A stretch of DNA of 64,000 bases from DASXTW01 sp036505215. GTDB taxonomy: Bacteria; Actinomycetota; UBA4738. The notes beneath the pieces were generated by a model. It saw only the letters and a program-made list of their open reading frames with translations. It did not search any database and was not told where the DNA came from. The DNA is taken from NCBI GenBank assembly GCA_036505215.1, contig DASXTW010000087.1, positions 33,934 to 97,933 on the forward strand. Direction: 5' to 3'. The position numbers and the translations under genes are program-made. Position 1 is the stretch's first letter. Every line of letters begins with the position of its first letter. Below are positions 57,069 to 64,000 of this stretch, one piece after another.

Positions 57069-57122
57069 TCCGGTGCTTGAATCCGGCAGTCCGATGGCGA
57101 TACGCGAGAGCAACCCGCACAC

Positions 57123-58055
57123 ATGATCGGCATCATCTCCGAGGTCGCGGAGAAGGGATTCCGGTTCGGAGTCCTGGTCTCGGCAGCGCTGTTCGGGTTT
57201 CGTCACGGGATCGACTGGGACCACATCGCCGCGATCACGGACATCACCAGCTCGCAGGAAGAACGACGCCAGGCGATCGTGTTCGGGACCCTCTATGCGC
57301 TGGGGCACGCGCTGGTCGTTTTCGCGCTCGGGATGATCGCCATCGTGGTCGGCAAGGAGCTTCCGGAAGGCGTGGACGAAGCCATGACCCGCGTGGTGGG
57401 AGTGACCCTGCTACTCCTCGGGGTCTACGTGTTCGTCTCGTTGATCCGCCATGGACGCGACTTCCGGCTTCGGAGCCGATGGATGCTCATCTTCGCGGGG
57501 GTTCGCAAGGGAGTGCGATGGTTTCGCGCCAGGAGACCCCGCGAACAGCGCAGGGCCGAATCTGCAACTGGGGGAGTGCACGAGCTTGCTCCGGGGGGCG
57601 CTCTCTCCCCCGTTCTCGTCGGGGCACACCCGGACACTGACACGGAGGACGCATCGATGTGGCACCACGGGCATCACGGGCGCCGTGGGCACCACCATCA
57701 CAGCCGGCCAGAGCCCGACGACACCTTCATGAACTACGGAAGGCTCACGTCCTTCAGCGTCGGCATGATCCATGGGATCGGGGCCGAGACCCCGACCCAG
57801 GTCCTCGTGTTCTTGGCCGTGGCGGGGGCGGGCGGTGTCCTCTCCGGCGTTCTGGTCCTCCTGGCATTCATCGCCGGGTTGCTGACGTCGAACTCGCTGA
57901 TCACGCTGGGATCGGCTCTCGGGTTCCTCAAGGCATCCAAGAACTTCGCCATCTACGCCTCGGTGGCCGTGCTCACAGGGGTATTCAGCCTGGTGATCGG
58001 GACGATCTTCGTGCTCGGAAAGACCACGGTGCTCCCGGCCATCTTCGGCGGCTGA
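57123..58055 (+). CDS. NiCoT-type nickel/cobalt transporter
   Basis: 310 aa membrane protein. The signature RHGIDWDHIAAITD (H-x4-DH) in TM2 is the metal-recognition site; a second conserved block is GMIHGIGAETPTQVLVFLAV. About seven TM helices with a long cytoplasmic or external loop holding a His-rich WHHGHHGRRGHHHHS cluster (about residues 178-193), which should bind metal. It takes up Ni2+ and/or Co2+. Downstream of the Fur-family gene and a palindromic operator. Confidence 0.9.
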   Translation: MIGIISEVAEKGFRFGVLVSAALFGFRHGIDWDHIAAITDITSSQEERRQAIVFGTLYALGHALVVFALGMIAIVVGKELPEGVDEAMTRVVGVTLLLLGVYVFVSLIRHGRDFRLRSRWMLIFAGVRKGVRWFRARRPREQRRAESATGGVHELAPGGALSPVLVGAHPDTDTEDASMWHHGHHGRRGHHHHSRPEPDDTFMNYGRLTSFSVGMIHGIGAETPTQVLVFLAVAGAGGVLSGVLVLLAFIAGLLTSNSLITLGSALGFLKASKNFAIYASVAVLTGVFSLVIGTIFVLGKTTVLPAIFGG

Positions 58056-58086
58056 GTCGCCGCGCTACCCCGCGTATCCTCCACTC

Positions 58087-59394
58087 GTGCTCGGTCGCCG
58101 GGTCGCTACGGCTGACGCCGTTCTCTATGCGGCGTCGGTGGTCATCGCCGGCGTCGTGGCGCTCGCCGCCGGTATTCCCTTGCTCCGCGAATGGGGGCGG
58201 CTGGCTGCTCCCGCGTATGCGGCAGGCGCCGTCGTGGCCGGGTGGCTCGCCTTTCGGCGGCCGGCGAGTGGGCCGACCGGCCGCGGCCTGACCTGGCTCG
58301 CCCTGGTAGTCCTGATCGGAGCGGCCCTCCTGCCCCTGGGACTGGAGACCGTGTGGCGGGCCAGAACCGCCCCAGGGCTTCACGCGCAATCCGAAACGAT
58401 CGTGACGGAGGAGGCCGCCCGAGCCCTGAGGCGAGGGATCGATCCCTACGCGGCCGAGTACCTCCATGGGCCGCTCGAGGCGCGTCCGCTCGGCACGAAA
58501 ACTCACTTCCCCTACCTTCCCGCGATGCTCGCGTTCGGGTTGCCCCGAGCCTTCGACGGTTCGAGCGCCCTGGCCGATTCCCGGGTCGCCTTCGGCGCGT
58601 TCGCGCTCGCCGTGGGCGCTCTGGCCCTCACCCGCCCGCCGCTGAGGCGCGCCCCCCTGGTGCTTCGGCGTGTCAGCTTCCTCGTCCTGGCGGTCCTGCC
58701 AACAGGCGCCCTTCTGATGGCCACCGGTGGCGACGACCTCCCGGTGCTGGCCCTCATGCTCCTGGCCATCGTCCTCGTCGACGAGGGGATGCCAGGTGCG
58801 GCCGGTGCGGTGGCAGGGCTTGCCGCGGTCACCAAGCAGACCGCATGGATCCTCCTTCCCTTTCTCGCCCTGGCCGCACACGACCGGGAAGGACGACCTG
58901 CCCGCGGGCGTTTCTCGCTGACGTTTGCGGCGGTCGTGGCCGCGGGAGTGATCCCTTTCATCGCTTGGGGTCCAGGAGACTTCGTGGAAGACGTGATCCG
59001 GTTTCCCCTCGGTCTGGGCCGGCAACGAAGCGCGGCCGGGACGCCGACCCTGGGAACTGGGCTGATTCGCCTTTTCCCCTCCCTCCGGACCCCGCTGACC
59101 CTGGTACTGCTCTCACTGGTGCTCGCCGTGTTCGTCTTCATCCTGGTGAGGCGGCCACCAACCACGGCCTGGACGGCATCGGAAGACGCGGGCATCGTGT
59201 TCTTGGCGGCACTGCTTCTCGCGCCGGCGGCACGCTTCGGGTACGTGGTCTACCCGATCGATCTTTTCGTGTGGGCATGGGCGCTCCGAGCCGCCCGGCT
59301 GCCCGGGGTCGTTTCCTCGAACGACGTGCCTCCCACGAAGATGCAGGAGTCGGGTGGGATCGTCTCCGAGGCAGGCGGCACGTTCAGACAGTGA
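58087..59394 (+). CDS. Multi-pass membrane protein, GT87/mannosyltransferase-like
   Basis: 435 aa from GTG 58087 with about 11 hydrophobic helices. A motif TVWRARTAPGLH then IDPYAAEYLHGPLE and THFPYLPAMLAFGLPRAF fits the extracytoplasmic acidic loop of GT-C enzymes (GT87/DUF2029-like), which use polyprenyl-phosphate sugars. AVTKQTAWILLPFL is also typical. Acceptor unknown. It lies 31 nt after the transporter gene on the same strand. The C-terminal 35 residues are hydrophilic. Confidence 0.75.
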   Translation: MLGRRVATADAVLYAASVVIAGVVALAAGIPLLREWGRLAAPAYAAGAVVAGWLAFRRPASGPTGRGLTWLALVVLIGAALLPLGLETVWRARTAPGLHAQSETIVTEEAARALRRGIDPYAAEYLHGPLEARPLGTKTHFPYLPAMLAFGLPRAFDGSSALADSRVAFGAFALAVGALALTRPPLRRAPLVLRRVSFLVLAVLPTGALLMATGGDDLPVLALMLLAIVLVDEGMPGAAGAVAGLAAVTKQTAWILLPFLALAAHDREGRPARGRFSLTFAAVVAAGVIPFIAWGPGDFVEDVIRFPLGLGRQRSAAGTPTLGTGLIRLFPSLRTPLTLVLLSLVLAVFVFILVRRPPTTAWTASEDAGIVFLAALLLAPAARFGYVVYPIDLFVWAWALRAARLPGVVSSNDVPPTKMQESGGIVSEAGGTFRQ

Positions 59395-59434
59395 CCGACG
59401 TCCAAGCAGCTCGACCGCTTCGACGACGAGCGCT

Positions 59435-59896
59435 TCAGGCCGGCGTGGCCAGTCCCAGGATCTTCCCGGCAGGCATCCGCACGGAGGAATCGGTCGCGTC
59501 GAGGGCCACGCAGACCGTGCCGATGCATGCTCCCCGCGCATCGCGCAACGGGCCGACCCGGGCCTGGAAGAGCCGGTCCCCCCACTGCATCTCGAACGTG
59601 ACGGTCTCGCCGTCCAGTGCTCGTCGATGGGCAGCCAGTGGGTTGGGGTCGGGGGCGTCGTCGTTCACCAACTCGAGGAGTGACACCCCAACGAGCTGAT
59701 TCGGCCCGATCCCAAGAGGCGCGAGCCCTCCTCCCAGCGATGAGGTGAAGACCAGGGACGAATCGGTCGTCCAGATGAGGGCGGGGCACTGATCCACGAG
59801 CACACGAAACGTGTCCGGGGGGCGCGCCAGGGCCTCAGCCACAGCGTCCCGACCCGAGACGTCGATGGTGACGCCCGTGAGCTCCCACTGCTTCAT
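59435..59896 (-). CDS. Stand-alone PAS domain protein
   Basis: 153 aa, mostly one PAS domain: FRVLVDQCPALIWTTDSSLV, GPNQLVGVSLLELVND, VTFEMQWGDRLFQARVGPLR and CIGTVCVALDATD. No output domain follows, only a short tail. It may sense a ligand, light or redox and signal through a partner. A pair of 22-nt direct repeats lies just upstream of its ATG 59896. The membrane GT gene is convergent. Confidence 0.85.
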   Translation of the reverse strand: MKQWELTGVTIDVSGRDAVAEALARPPDTFRVLVDQCPALIWTTDSSLVFTSSLGGGLAPLGIGPNQLVGVSLLELVNDDAPDPNPLAAHRRALDGETVTFEMQWGDRLFQARVGPLRDARGACIGTVCVALDATDSSVRMPAGKILGLATPA

Positions 59897-59910
59897 GCGA
59901 TGCTCCCTTG

Positions 59911-59954
59911 TCAGCGGACGGGCAAACCGTATTCAGCGGACGGGCAAACAGTAT
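59911..59954. repeat. 22-nt direct repeat upstream of the PAS gene
   Basis: TCAGCGGACGGGCAAACCGTAT (59911-59932) is repeated in tandem at 59933-59954 with one change (C to A at position 17 of the unit). It lies 15 nt upstream of the PAS start codon, so the repeats may be regulator binding sites. Confidence 0.8.
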
Positions 59955-60051
59955 GAGCATGATGGGTAGACGCAAATCCGCCGGTCAGGTGATTGCACGG
60001 ACCTGGTCCGGGGGAGGTCGAAGGATGGATCAGGCGAGAAAGAGAAGTAGG

Positions 60052-60969
60052 TCATGGCCATGCTTCGAAGAAGGCGCTCATGGAAAGCGTACACGCACAG
60101 GGTGCATGGACGAGGGATGGCAGTCCCCAGCTCTCCTCGATCGTGTGCAGCAACGAGTAGTGCGTGTACCGGGCGTCTGATCGGAACCCCTTTCGCACGG
60201 TGGGGCCCGCCACGATCGTGACTACCCTCCCGCCGTCCTGGCCCGCGTAGGACGAGCTCTCGTCCCACGTCAGGAACAGGACGCCGTTCGGGCGAAGAGA
60301 TGGGAGGAGCCGGGGGATCAGGCGTTTCAGGAACCCATCACCCTCGGCAACCCCGCAGTCGTGCATGTTGTGGCACTCATCGGGCGTGATCCACACGAAC
60401 CTCGGCAGCACGTGGCCATCCAGATCCTGATCGAGCTGGGTGAGGGCGACCACGTTCGAGCATCGCGCAGGGTCGGTGGCGATGTCGTCGAAATACATGA
60501 AGGGGTCGTGCTTCTTCGCGTACCTCCCGGCGACGGCCCCGGTGAAGCACGGCGAAGGCAGGCCTTCCATGTACGCCTTCCACGAGATGCCGGCGTTTTC
60601 CAAACGATCAACCAGGTTGGGGGCGTCGACACGGCAGTCCGTGCAGTCGGACCGGATGTCGAATGTCGAGCCTCCCAAGAGAGCAAGGTAGTTGGGCAGC
60701 GAGGGATGTCTGATGGCGTGGTAGTCGAGCGCCAGCCCGTACTTGCCGGCGAGGCGGTTGATGTATGGCGTATCGGGATTGCCGATGATCTCTCCGAACG
60801 CCTTGTTCTCCATGACGATGACGATCACCCGCGAGAACCCACCGCGGGGATGCGCGGCACCAGCGGAGCCAGCAGGGGAAGACGTGCCGGCCGGCGGTGA
60901 CGAGCCTGGAGTCTTCGGGCCCGCGCACGCTGCCCCGGCCAGGGCCACCGCGACCGCGGCGACGCGCAG
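60052..60969 (-). CDS. Exported phosphoesterase, acid phosphatase AcpA-like
   Basis: About 305 aa. VIVIVMENKAFGEIIGNPD is the N-terminal metal/nucleophile block of the phosphoesterase family (PF04185-type), followed by YHAIRHPSLPNYLALLGG, FVWITPDECHNMHDC and LFLTWDESSSYAG. A signal-peptide-like RVAAVAVALAGAACAGP precedes it. The start is uncertain: no ATG is near, CTG 60969 gives a full signal peptide, and GTG 60948 would cut into it. It follows the mutase stop by 11 nt on the same strand. Confidence 0.82.
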   Translation of the reverse strand: MRVAAVAVALAGAACAGPKTPGSSPPAGTSSPAGSAGAAHPRGGFSRVIVIVMENKAFGEIIGNPDTPYINRLAGKYGLALDYHAIRHPSLPNYLALLGGSTFDIRSDCTDCRVDAPNLVDRLENAGISWKAYMEGLPSPCFTGAVAGRYAKKHDPFMYFDDIATDPARCSNVVALTQLDQDLDGHVLPRFVWITPDECHNMHDCGVAEGDGFLKRLIPRLLPSLRPNGVLFLTWDESSSYAGQDGGRVVTIVAGPTVRKGFRSDARYTHYSLLHTIEESWGLPSLVHAPCACTLSMSAFFEAWP

Positions 60970-60979
60970 GGTGCCGAGC

Positions 60980-62638
60980 CTAGAACCGGGGCGTTTCGGT
61001 GTACTCGCCGAAGACGTCCTTGAGCGCGCCGATGATCTCTCCCTCCGTGCAGTAGGCCCTGGCGCACTCGACGAGCAGCGGTACCAGGTTCTCATCGGTG
61101 CCCGCCGCGGCCTGCAGCTTCTCCAGCGCCGCTTGCGCGCCCGTCCCATCCCGATCGGCACGGAGCTGGCGGACTCGCTCGATCTGCCGCTCCTCGGTCT
61201 CGGGCGGAATCACCAGCACGTCGATGGGCTTGTCGTGAGGATCGACGAACTCGTTGACTCCCACTTTCACCAGCCGGCCCTTCTCGTACAGCTCCTGCTC
61301 GCGGTAGGCGGCGTCCGCGATCTCCGATTGGAAATAGCCCCGCTCGATCCCCACCAACATCCCTTCGAGCATCGAGCCCCTGCCCATCTCCTCGATCTTC
61401 GTGAAGTATTGCTCGGCCGCCTCCTCCATCCGATCCGTGAGCGCTTCCACGTAGTAGGAGCCGCCCAGGGGATCGATCACGTCGGCCACTCCGGTCTCGT
61501 ACGCGATGATCTGCTGGGTCCGCAGGGCGATCTGGGCGGCCTTCTCGGTTGGGAGCGCGAGGACCTCGTCCAGGGCGTTGGTGTGAAGCGACTGCGTCCC
61601 GCCCAGGACGGCAGCCAGCGCCTCCAGGGCCGTGCGCACGATGTTGTTCTCCGGCTGCTGCGCGGTGAGCGAGCACCCCGCCGTCTGGGTGTGGAACCGC
61701 AGCCTCCAGGACCTCTCGTCCTTCGCCCGGTAGCGCTCCTTCAACCATCTGGCCCAGATGCGCCGGGCCGCTCGAAACTTCGCGATCTCCTCGAAGAAGT
61801 CGATGTGTGAATTGAAGAAGAACGATAACCCCTGGGCGAAGGCGTCGATGTCGAGGCCGCGGTCCTGGCCAAGCTCCACGTACGAGAACCCGTCGGCCAG
61901 CGTGAACGCCAGTTCCTGCTGGGCCGTCGAACCGGCCTCCCGGATGTGGTACCCGGAGACGCTGATCGGGTGGAAGTTGGGGACCTCAGACGCGCAGAAC
62001 TCGATGAGGTCGCCGATCAGCCGGAGGTGCGGCCGGGGCGGGAAGATCCACTCCTTCTGGGCGATGTACTCCTTGAGGATGTCGGTCTGCAGCGTCCCGT
62101 CCAGCGTCTTCCAGGACACGCCTTGCCGCTCGGCCGCGGCCAGGAAGAAGGCGAACACGACGACGGCCGGCCCGCTGATGGTCATGGACGTGGTGATGTC
62201 ACCCATGGGGATCCCGTCGAACAGCGTCTCGAAGTCGGCCAGCGAGTCGGTGGCGACGCCGCACCGGCCCACTTCCCCCTCGCTCCGTGAGTCGTCCGAG
62301 TCGCGTCCCATGAGGGTTGGCATGTCGAACGCCACGGACAGGCCGCCCTGGCCTTGCTGGAGGAGGAACTTGTAGCGGGCATTGGTCTCCTGCGCCGAGC
62401 CGTAGCCGGCGAACTGGCGCATGGTCCACAGCCGGCCTCGGTACATGGTGTGGTACACCCCCCGGGTGAAGGGGTAGTGCCCCGGGTACCCGAGGTCGCG
62501 GTCGTAGTCGAGGTCCTCGACATGCTCCGGCGTATACAGAGGTTCCAGCGGTTCGCCGGAAATCGTCTGGAAGTCCACGTCCCGCTCGCCGGCCTTCCGA
62601 TAGTGGTCCTGCCAGCGTTCGAGCTCGCGCCTGTCCAT
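60980..62638 (-). CDS. Acyl-CoA mutase large subunit, isobutyryl-CoA-mutase-like
   Basis: 552 aa from ATG 62638 (MDRRELERWQDHYRK). TIM-barrel substrate domain of the methylmalonyl-CoA mutase family (RQFAGYGSAQETNARYKFLL, LSVAFDMPTLMGRDSDD, FPPRPHLRLIGDLIEFC, LRFHTQTAGCSLTAQQPENN). The substrate-selective residues are F76 (RQFAG) and Q194 (EYIAQKEW). Known rule: methylmalonyl-CoA mutase has Tyr and Arg (Y89/R207), isobutyryl-CoA mutase has Phe and Gln (F80/Q198), with the same 118-residue gap. This enzyme therefore reads as the ICM type. The B12-binding domain is absent and must be encoded elsewhere. It follows meaB by 19 nt. Confidence 0.9.
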   Translation of the reverse strand: MDRRELERWQDHYRKAGERDVDFQTISGEPLEPLYTPEHVEDLDYDRDLGYPGHYPFTRGVYHTMYRGRLWTMRQFAGYGSAQETNARYKFLLQQGQGGLSVAFDMPTLMGRDSDDSRSEGEVGRCGVATDSLADFETLFDGIPMGDITTSMTISGPAVVVFAFFLAAAERQGVSWKTLDGTLQTDILKEYIAQKEWIFPPRPHLRLIGDLIEFCASEVPNFHPISVSGYHIREAGSTAQQELAFTLADGFSYVELGQDRGLDIDAFAQGLSFFFNSHIDFFEEIAKFRAARRIWARWLKERYRAKDERSWRLRFHTQTAGCSLTAQQPENNIVRTALEALAAVLGGTQSLHTNALDEVLALPTEKAAQIALRTQQIIAYETGVADVIDPLGGSYYVEALTDRMEEAAEQYFTKIEEMGRGSMLEGMLVGIERGYFQSEIADAAYREQELYEKGRLVKVGVNEFVDPHDKPIDVLVIPPETEERQIERVRQLRADRDGTGAQAALEKLQAAAGTDENLVPLLVECARAYCTEGEIIGALKDVFGEYTETPRF

Positions 62639-62657
62639 GGCCTCTCCCTGGTGCGCC

Positions 62658-63617
62658 CTACCGCACCGCGCCGCCAACCCTCTCGAGCAGTATCTCAGCC
62701 GCGCGATAGGGATCGATGCGCCGATCGGCGAGATCGCGAACCAGTGGGTCCTGGCCGTCGCCTTCGAGCAGCCCGGCCGTCCGCTCCCGTAGCCTGAACG
62801 CCACCATGCTCTTGACCTCCTCGACGACCCGGCGGCGGCGTTTCTCGTCCAGCGTGCCCGACTCCTCCTGGTGTTTCCGGTGCTGGTCGATCGCGTCCCA
62901 CAGCTCGTCGATGCCCTGCCCGGAAACGGCCGAAGTCTTGGCGATGGGAGCCACCCACTCCGTCTTCGGCCCCATCCGGAGCATGTTCCTGAGGTCTCGG
63001 ACGGCCTCCTCGGCGCCGTCGCGATCGGACTTGTTCACCACGAACACGTCGGCGATCTCCAGGATCCCCGCCTTGGCAACCTGCACGTAGTCTCCCCAAC
63101 CGGGCGCGACGATCACGAGCGTCGTATCCGTGGCTGTGGCCACCTCGACTTCGGCCTGGCCCACGCCGACCGTCTCCACGATGATCAGATCCTTGCCCGA
63201 CGCGTCGAGGACCCGGAGGGCCTCGGGAGCCGCCAGGGCCATGCCGCCCAGGTGGCCCCGCGTGGCCATGGAACGGATGAAGACCTGAGGATCGGTGGCG
63301 TGGGCCTGCATGCGGAGGCGGTCGCCCAGGAGCGCACCGCCAGAGAACGGCGACGTGGGATCGATGGCCAACACGGCCACGGACTGGTCTCGAGCCCGAG
63401 CCGCCCGAACCAGCTGCTCCGCCAGGCTCGACTTCCCCACGCCCGGGGACCCGGTCAGCCCGACCGTGTAAGCGCGGCCGGTCTGCGGGTACAGGGCTTC
63501 AGACAGCCTCGCCAGGTCCTTCGACCCGTCCTCGACCAGGGAGATCGCCCTGGCCACGGCCCGCCGATCACCGGCCAGCACTTTCTCGGCGAGGGCCGAC
63601 GCGTCCACTGTGGGCAA
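62658..63617 (-). CDS. meaB: MeaB/ArgK-type GTPase chaperone of the B12 mutase
   Basis: 319 aa G3E GTPase. P-loop VGLTGSPGVGKSSLAEQLV, AIDPTSPFSGGALLGDRLRM, IRSMATRGHLGGMA, IIVETVGVGQAEVEVA and the specificity NKSD. It loads and protects adenosylcobalamin in the mutase encoded next to it. The C-terminal helical dimerisation region is present. ATG 63617 lies 19 nt after the partial cyclase gene on the same strand. Confidence 0.95.
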   Translation of the reverse strand: MPTVDASALAEKVLAGDRRAVARAISLVEDGSKDLARLSEALYPQTGRAYTVGLTGSPGVGKSSLAEQLVRAARARDQSVAVLAIDPTSPFSGGALLGDRLRMQAHATDPQVFIRSMATRGHLGGMALAAPEALRVLDASGKDLIIVETVGVGQAEVEVATATDTTLVIVAPGWGDYVQVAKAGILEIADVFVVNKSDRDGAEEAVRDLRNMLRMGPKTEWVAPIAKTSAVSGQGIDELWDAIDQHRKHQEESGTLDEKRRRRVVEEVKSMVAFRLRERTAGLLEGDGQDPLVRDLADRRIDPYRAAEILLERVGGAVR

Positions 63618-63636
63618 GGGTACCCCCGCGGACGGC

Positions 63637-64000
63637 TCAGGCGACCCCCGTCACGCTGAACAGACGCCACTCTCCGGGAACCCCCTTTAGTTGGTGCGTC
63701 CCACGATCCTCGAACTCGATGCCCGACCCTGCCACGAGGTCCTTCACTGTGCTCGAGACGAGCACCTCACCCGGGCCGGCCAGAGAGGCCACCCGGGCCC
63801 CCGTGTTCACCGCCACACCCGCCAGCTTCTCGCCGAGCACTTCGCATTCGCCGGTATGAAGCCCGGCCCGCACTTCGATGCCCAAGAGCCGAAGCGCATC
63901 GCGGATAGCCCACGCCGACCTGATCGCTCGAGCCGGACCGTCGAACGCCGCCAGGAATCCGTCCCCCGCCGTGTCGATCTCCCTGCCCCGGAATCGCTCG
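63637..64000 (-). CDS. Class III cyclase, C-terminal part (cut by window end)
   Basis: The frame enters from the right edge with FRGREIDTAGDGFLAAFDGP and continues through GIEVRAGLHTGECEVLGEKL to FEDRGTHQLKGVPGEWRLFS, stop at 63637. It contains the second metal-Asp region and the C-terminal half of an adenylate/guanylate cyclase domain. It is closely similar to the cyclase at 305-1646; whether it also has an N-terminal hydrolase is beyond the window. It is followed 19 nt later by meaB. Confidence 0.85.
   Translation of the reverse strand, partial: ERFRGREIDTAGDGFLAAFDGPARAIRSAWAIRDALRLLGIEVRAGLHTGECEVLGEKLAGVAVNTGARVASLAGPGEVLVSSTVKDLVAGSGIEFEDRGTHQLKGVPGEWRLFSVTGVA

Noticed and set aside
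60980..62638. Methylmalonyl-CoA mutase large subunit
   Set aside because: The two substrate-selective positions are Phe and Gln rather than Tyr and Arg, so the specific name is not supported.
1..64000. Insertion sequences, prophage or integrative elements
   Set aside because: No transposase, integrase, phage structural gene, or tRNA-flanked direct repeat was seen; the gene order is chromosomal and composition is even apart from short AT-rich promoter patches.

Overview
The window is a high-GC, gene-dense stretch of chromosome from an actinobacterium (Actinomycetota), probably a deep-branching or uncultivated lineage. The pointers are a WhiB regulator, a fused CofG-CofH FbiC with FbiA and FbiB for coenzyme F420, a DUF5719 protein beside a giant GT2 membrane glycosyltransferase, and a gene order that from memory recalls blocks of the mycobacterial chromosome: ftsE-ftsX-smpB-tmRNA with prfB; comF-hpf-secA; sahH, a PGI/PMI-like gene, pmm, whiB2, fbiA-fbiB and manC; etf genes, mnmA and ligA. 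Against a typical actinobacterium, prfB keeps the programmed +1 frameshift and HPF is the short form. I see no transposase, integrase, phage gene or CRISPR array.

Layout. 1-1.7 kb: an alpha/beta-hydrolase plus class III cyclase gene broken by one extra base. 1.76-10 kb: tmRNA, a 46-residue protein, smpB, ftsX, ftsE, an opposed glycosyltransferase-methyltransferase fusion, prfB and secA. 10-12.1 kb: NarL-type regulator, hpf, a raiA-type structured RNA and comF. 12.2-16.7 kb: an operon around S-adenosylmethionine by-products (purine nucleoside phosphorylase, S-adenosylhomocysteinase, a shortened class II aldolase, MtnA). 16.7-24.9 kb: sugar-phosphate enzymes, a Trm112-like protein, DUF5719, a GT2 membrane protein, and whiB with a histone-H1-like 52-residue protein. 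25.2-31.8 kb: F420 genes fbiC, fbiA, fbiB and a MobA-like gene, then two small membrane proteins. 32-41.3 kb: a polysaccharide locus with an ABC (Wzm/Wzt) exporter, three GT4 enzymes, a WecG-type enzyme, a sulfotransferase-like protein and an NDP-sugar pyrophosphorylase. 41.3-47.5 kb: acetyltransferase, ligA, a UPF0280 protein, mnmA, etfB and etfA. 47.5-55 kb: mainly secreted or small accessory proteins, then an enoyl-CoA hydratase. 55-64 kb: tandem repeats, an orphan terminator, an atypical SDR, a Fur-family regulator with operator-like palindromes and a nickel/cobalt transporter, a membrane glycosyltransferase, a PAS protein, a phosphoesterase, an acyl-CoA mutase with its MeaB chaperone, and the 3' part of a second cyclase that runs off the window.

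The signals I find most worth attention are: a dispersed hairpin repeat at four loci and a second repeat that directly follows two stop codons; the raiA-type RNA between comF and hpf; the class II aldolase that has lost its central segment inside a methylthioadenosine-salvage operon; two unusual fusions (GT2-methyltransferase and GT4-small multidrug-type transporter); the whiB/H1-like pair; an orphan terminator that may end a small RNA; and a mutase whose substrate residues read as isobutyryl-CoA rather than methylmalonyl-CoA type. All assignments rest on reading the sequence and on memory of the families; no search was run.
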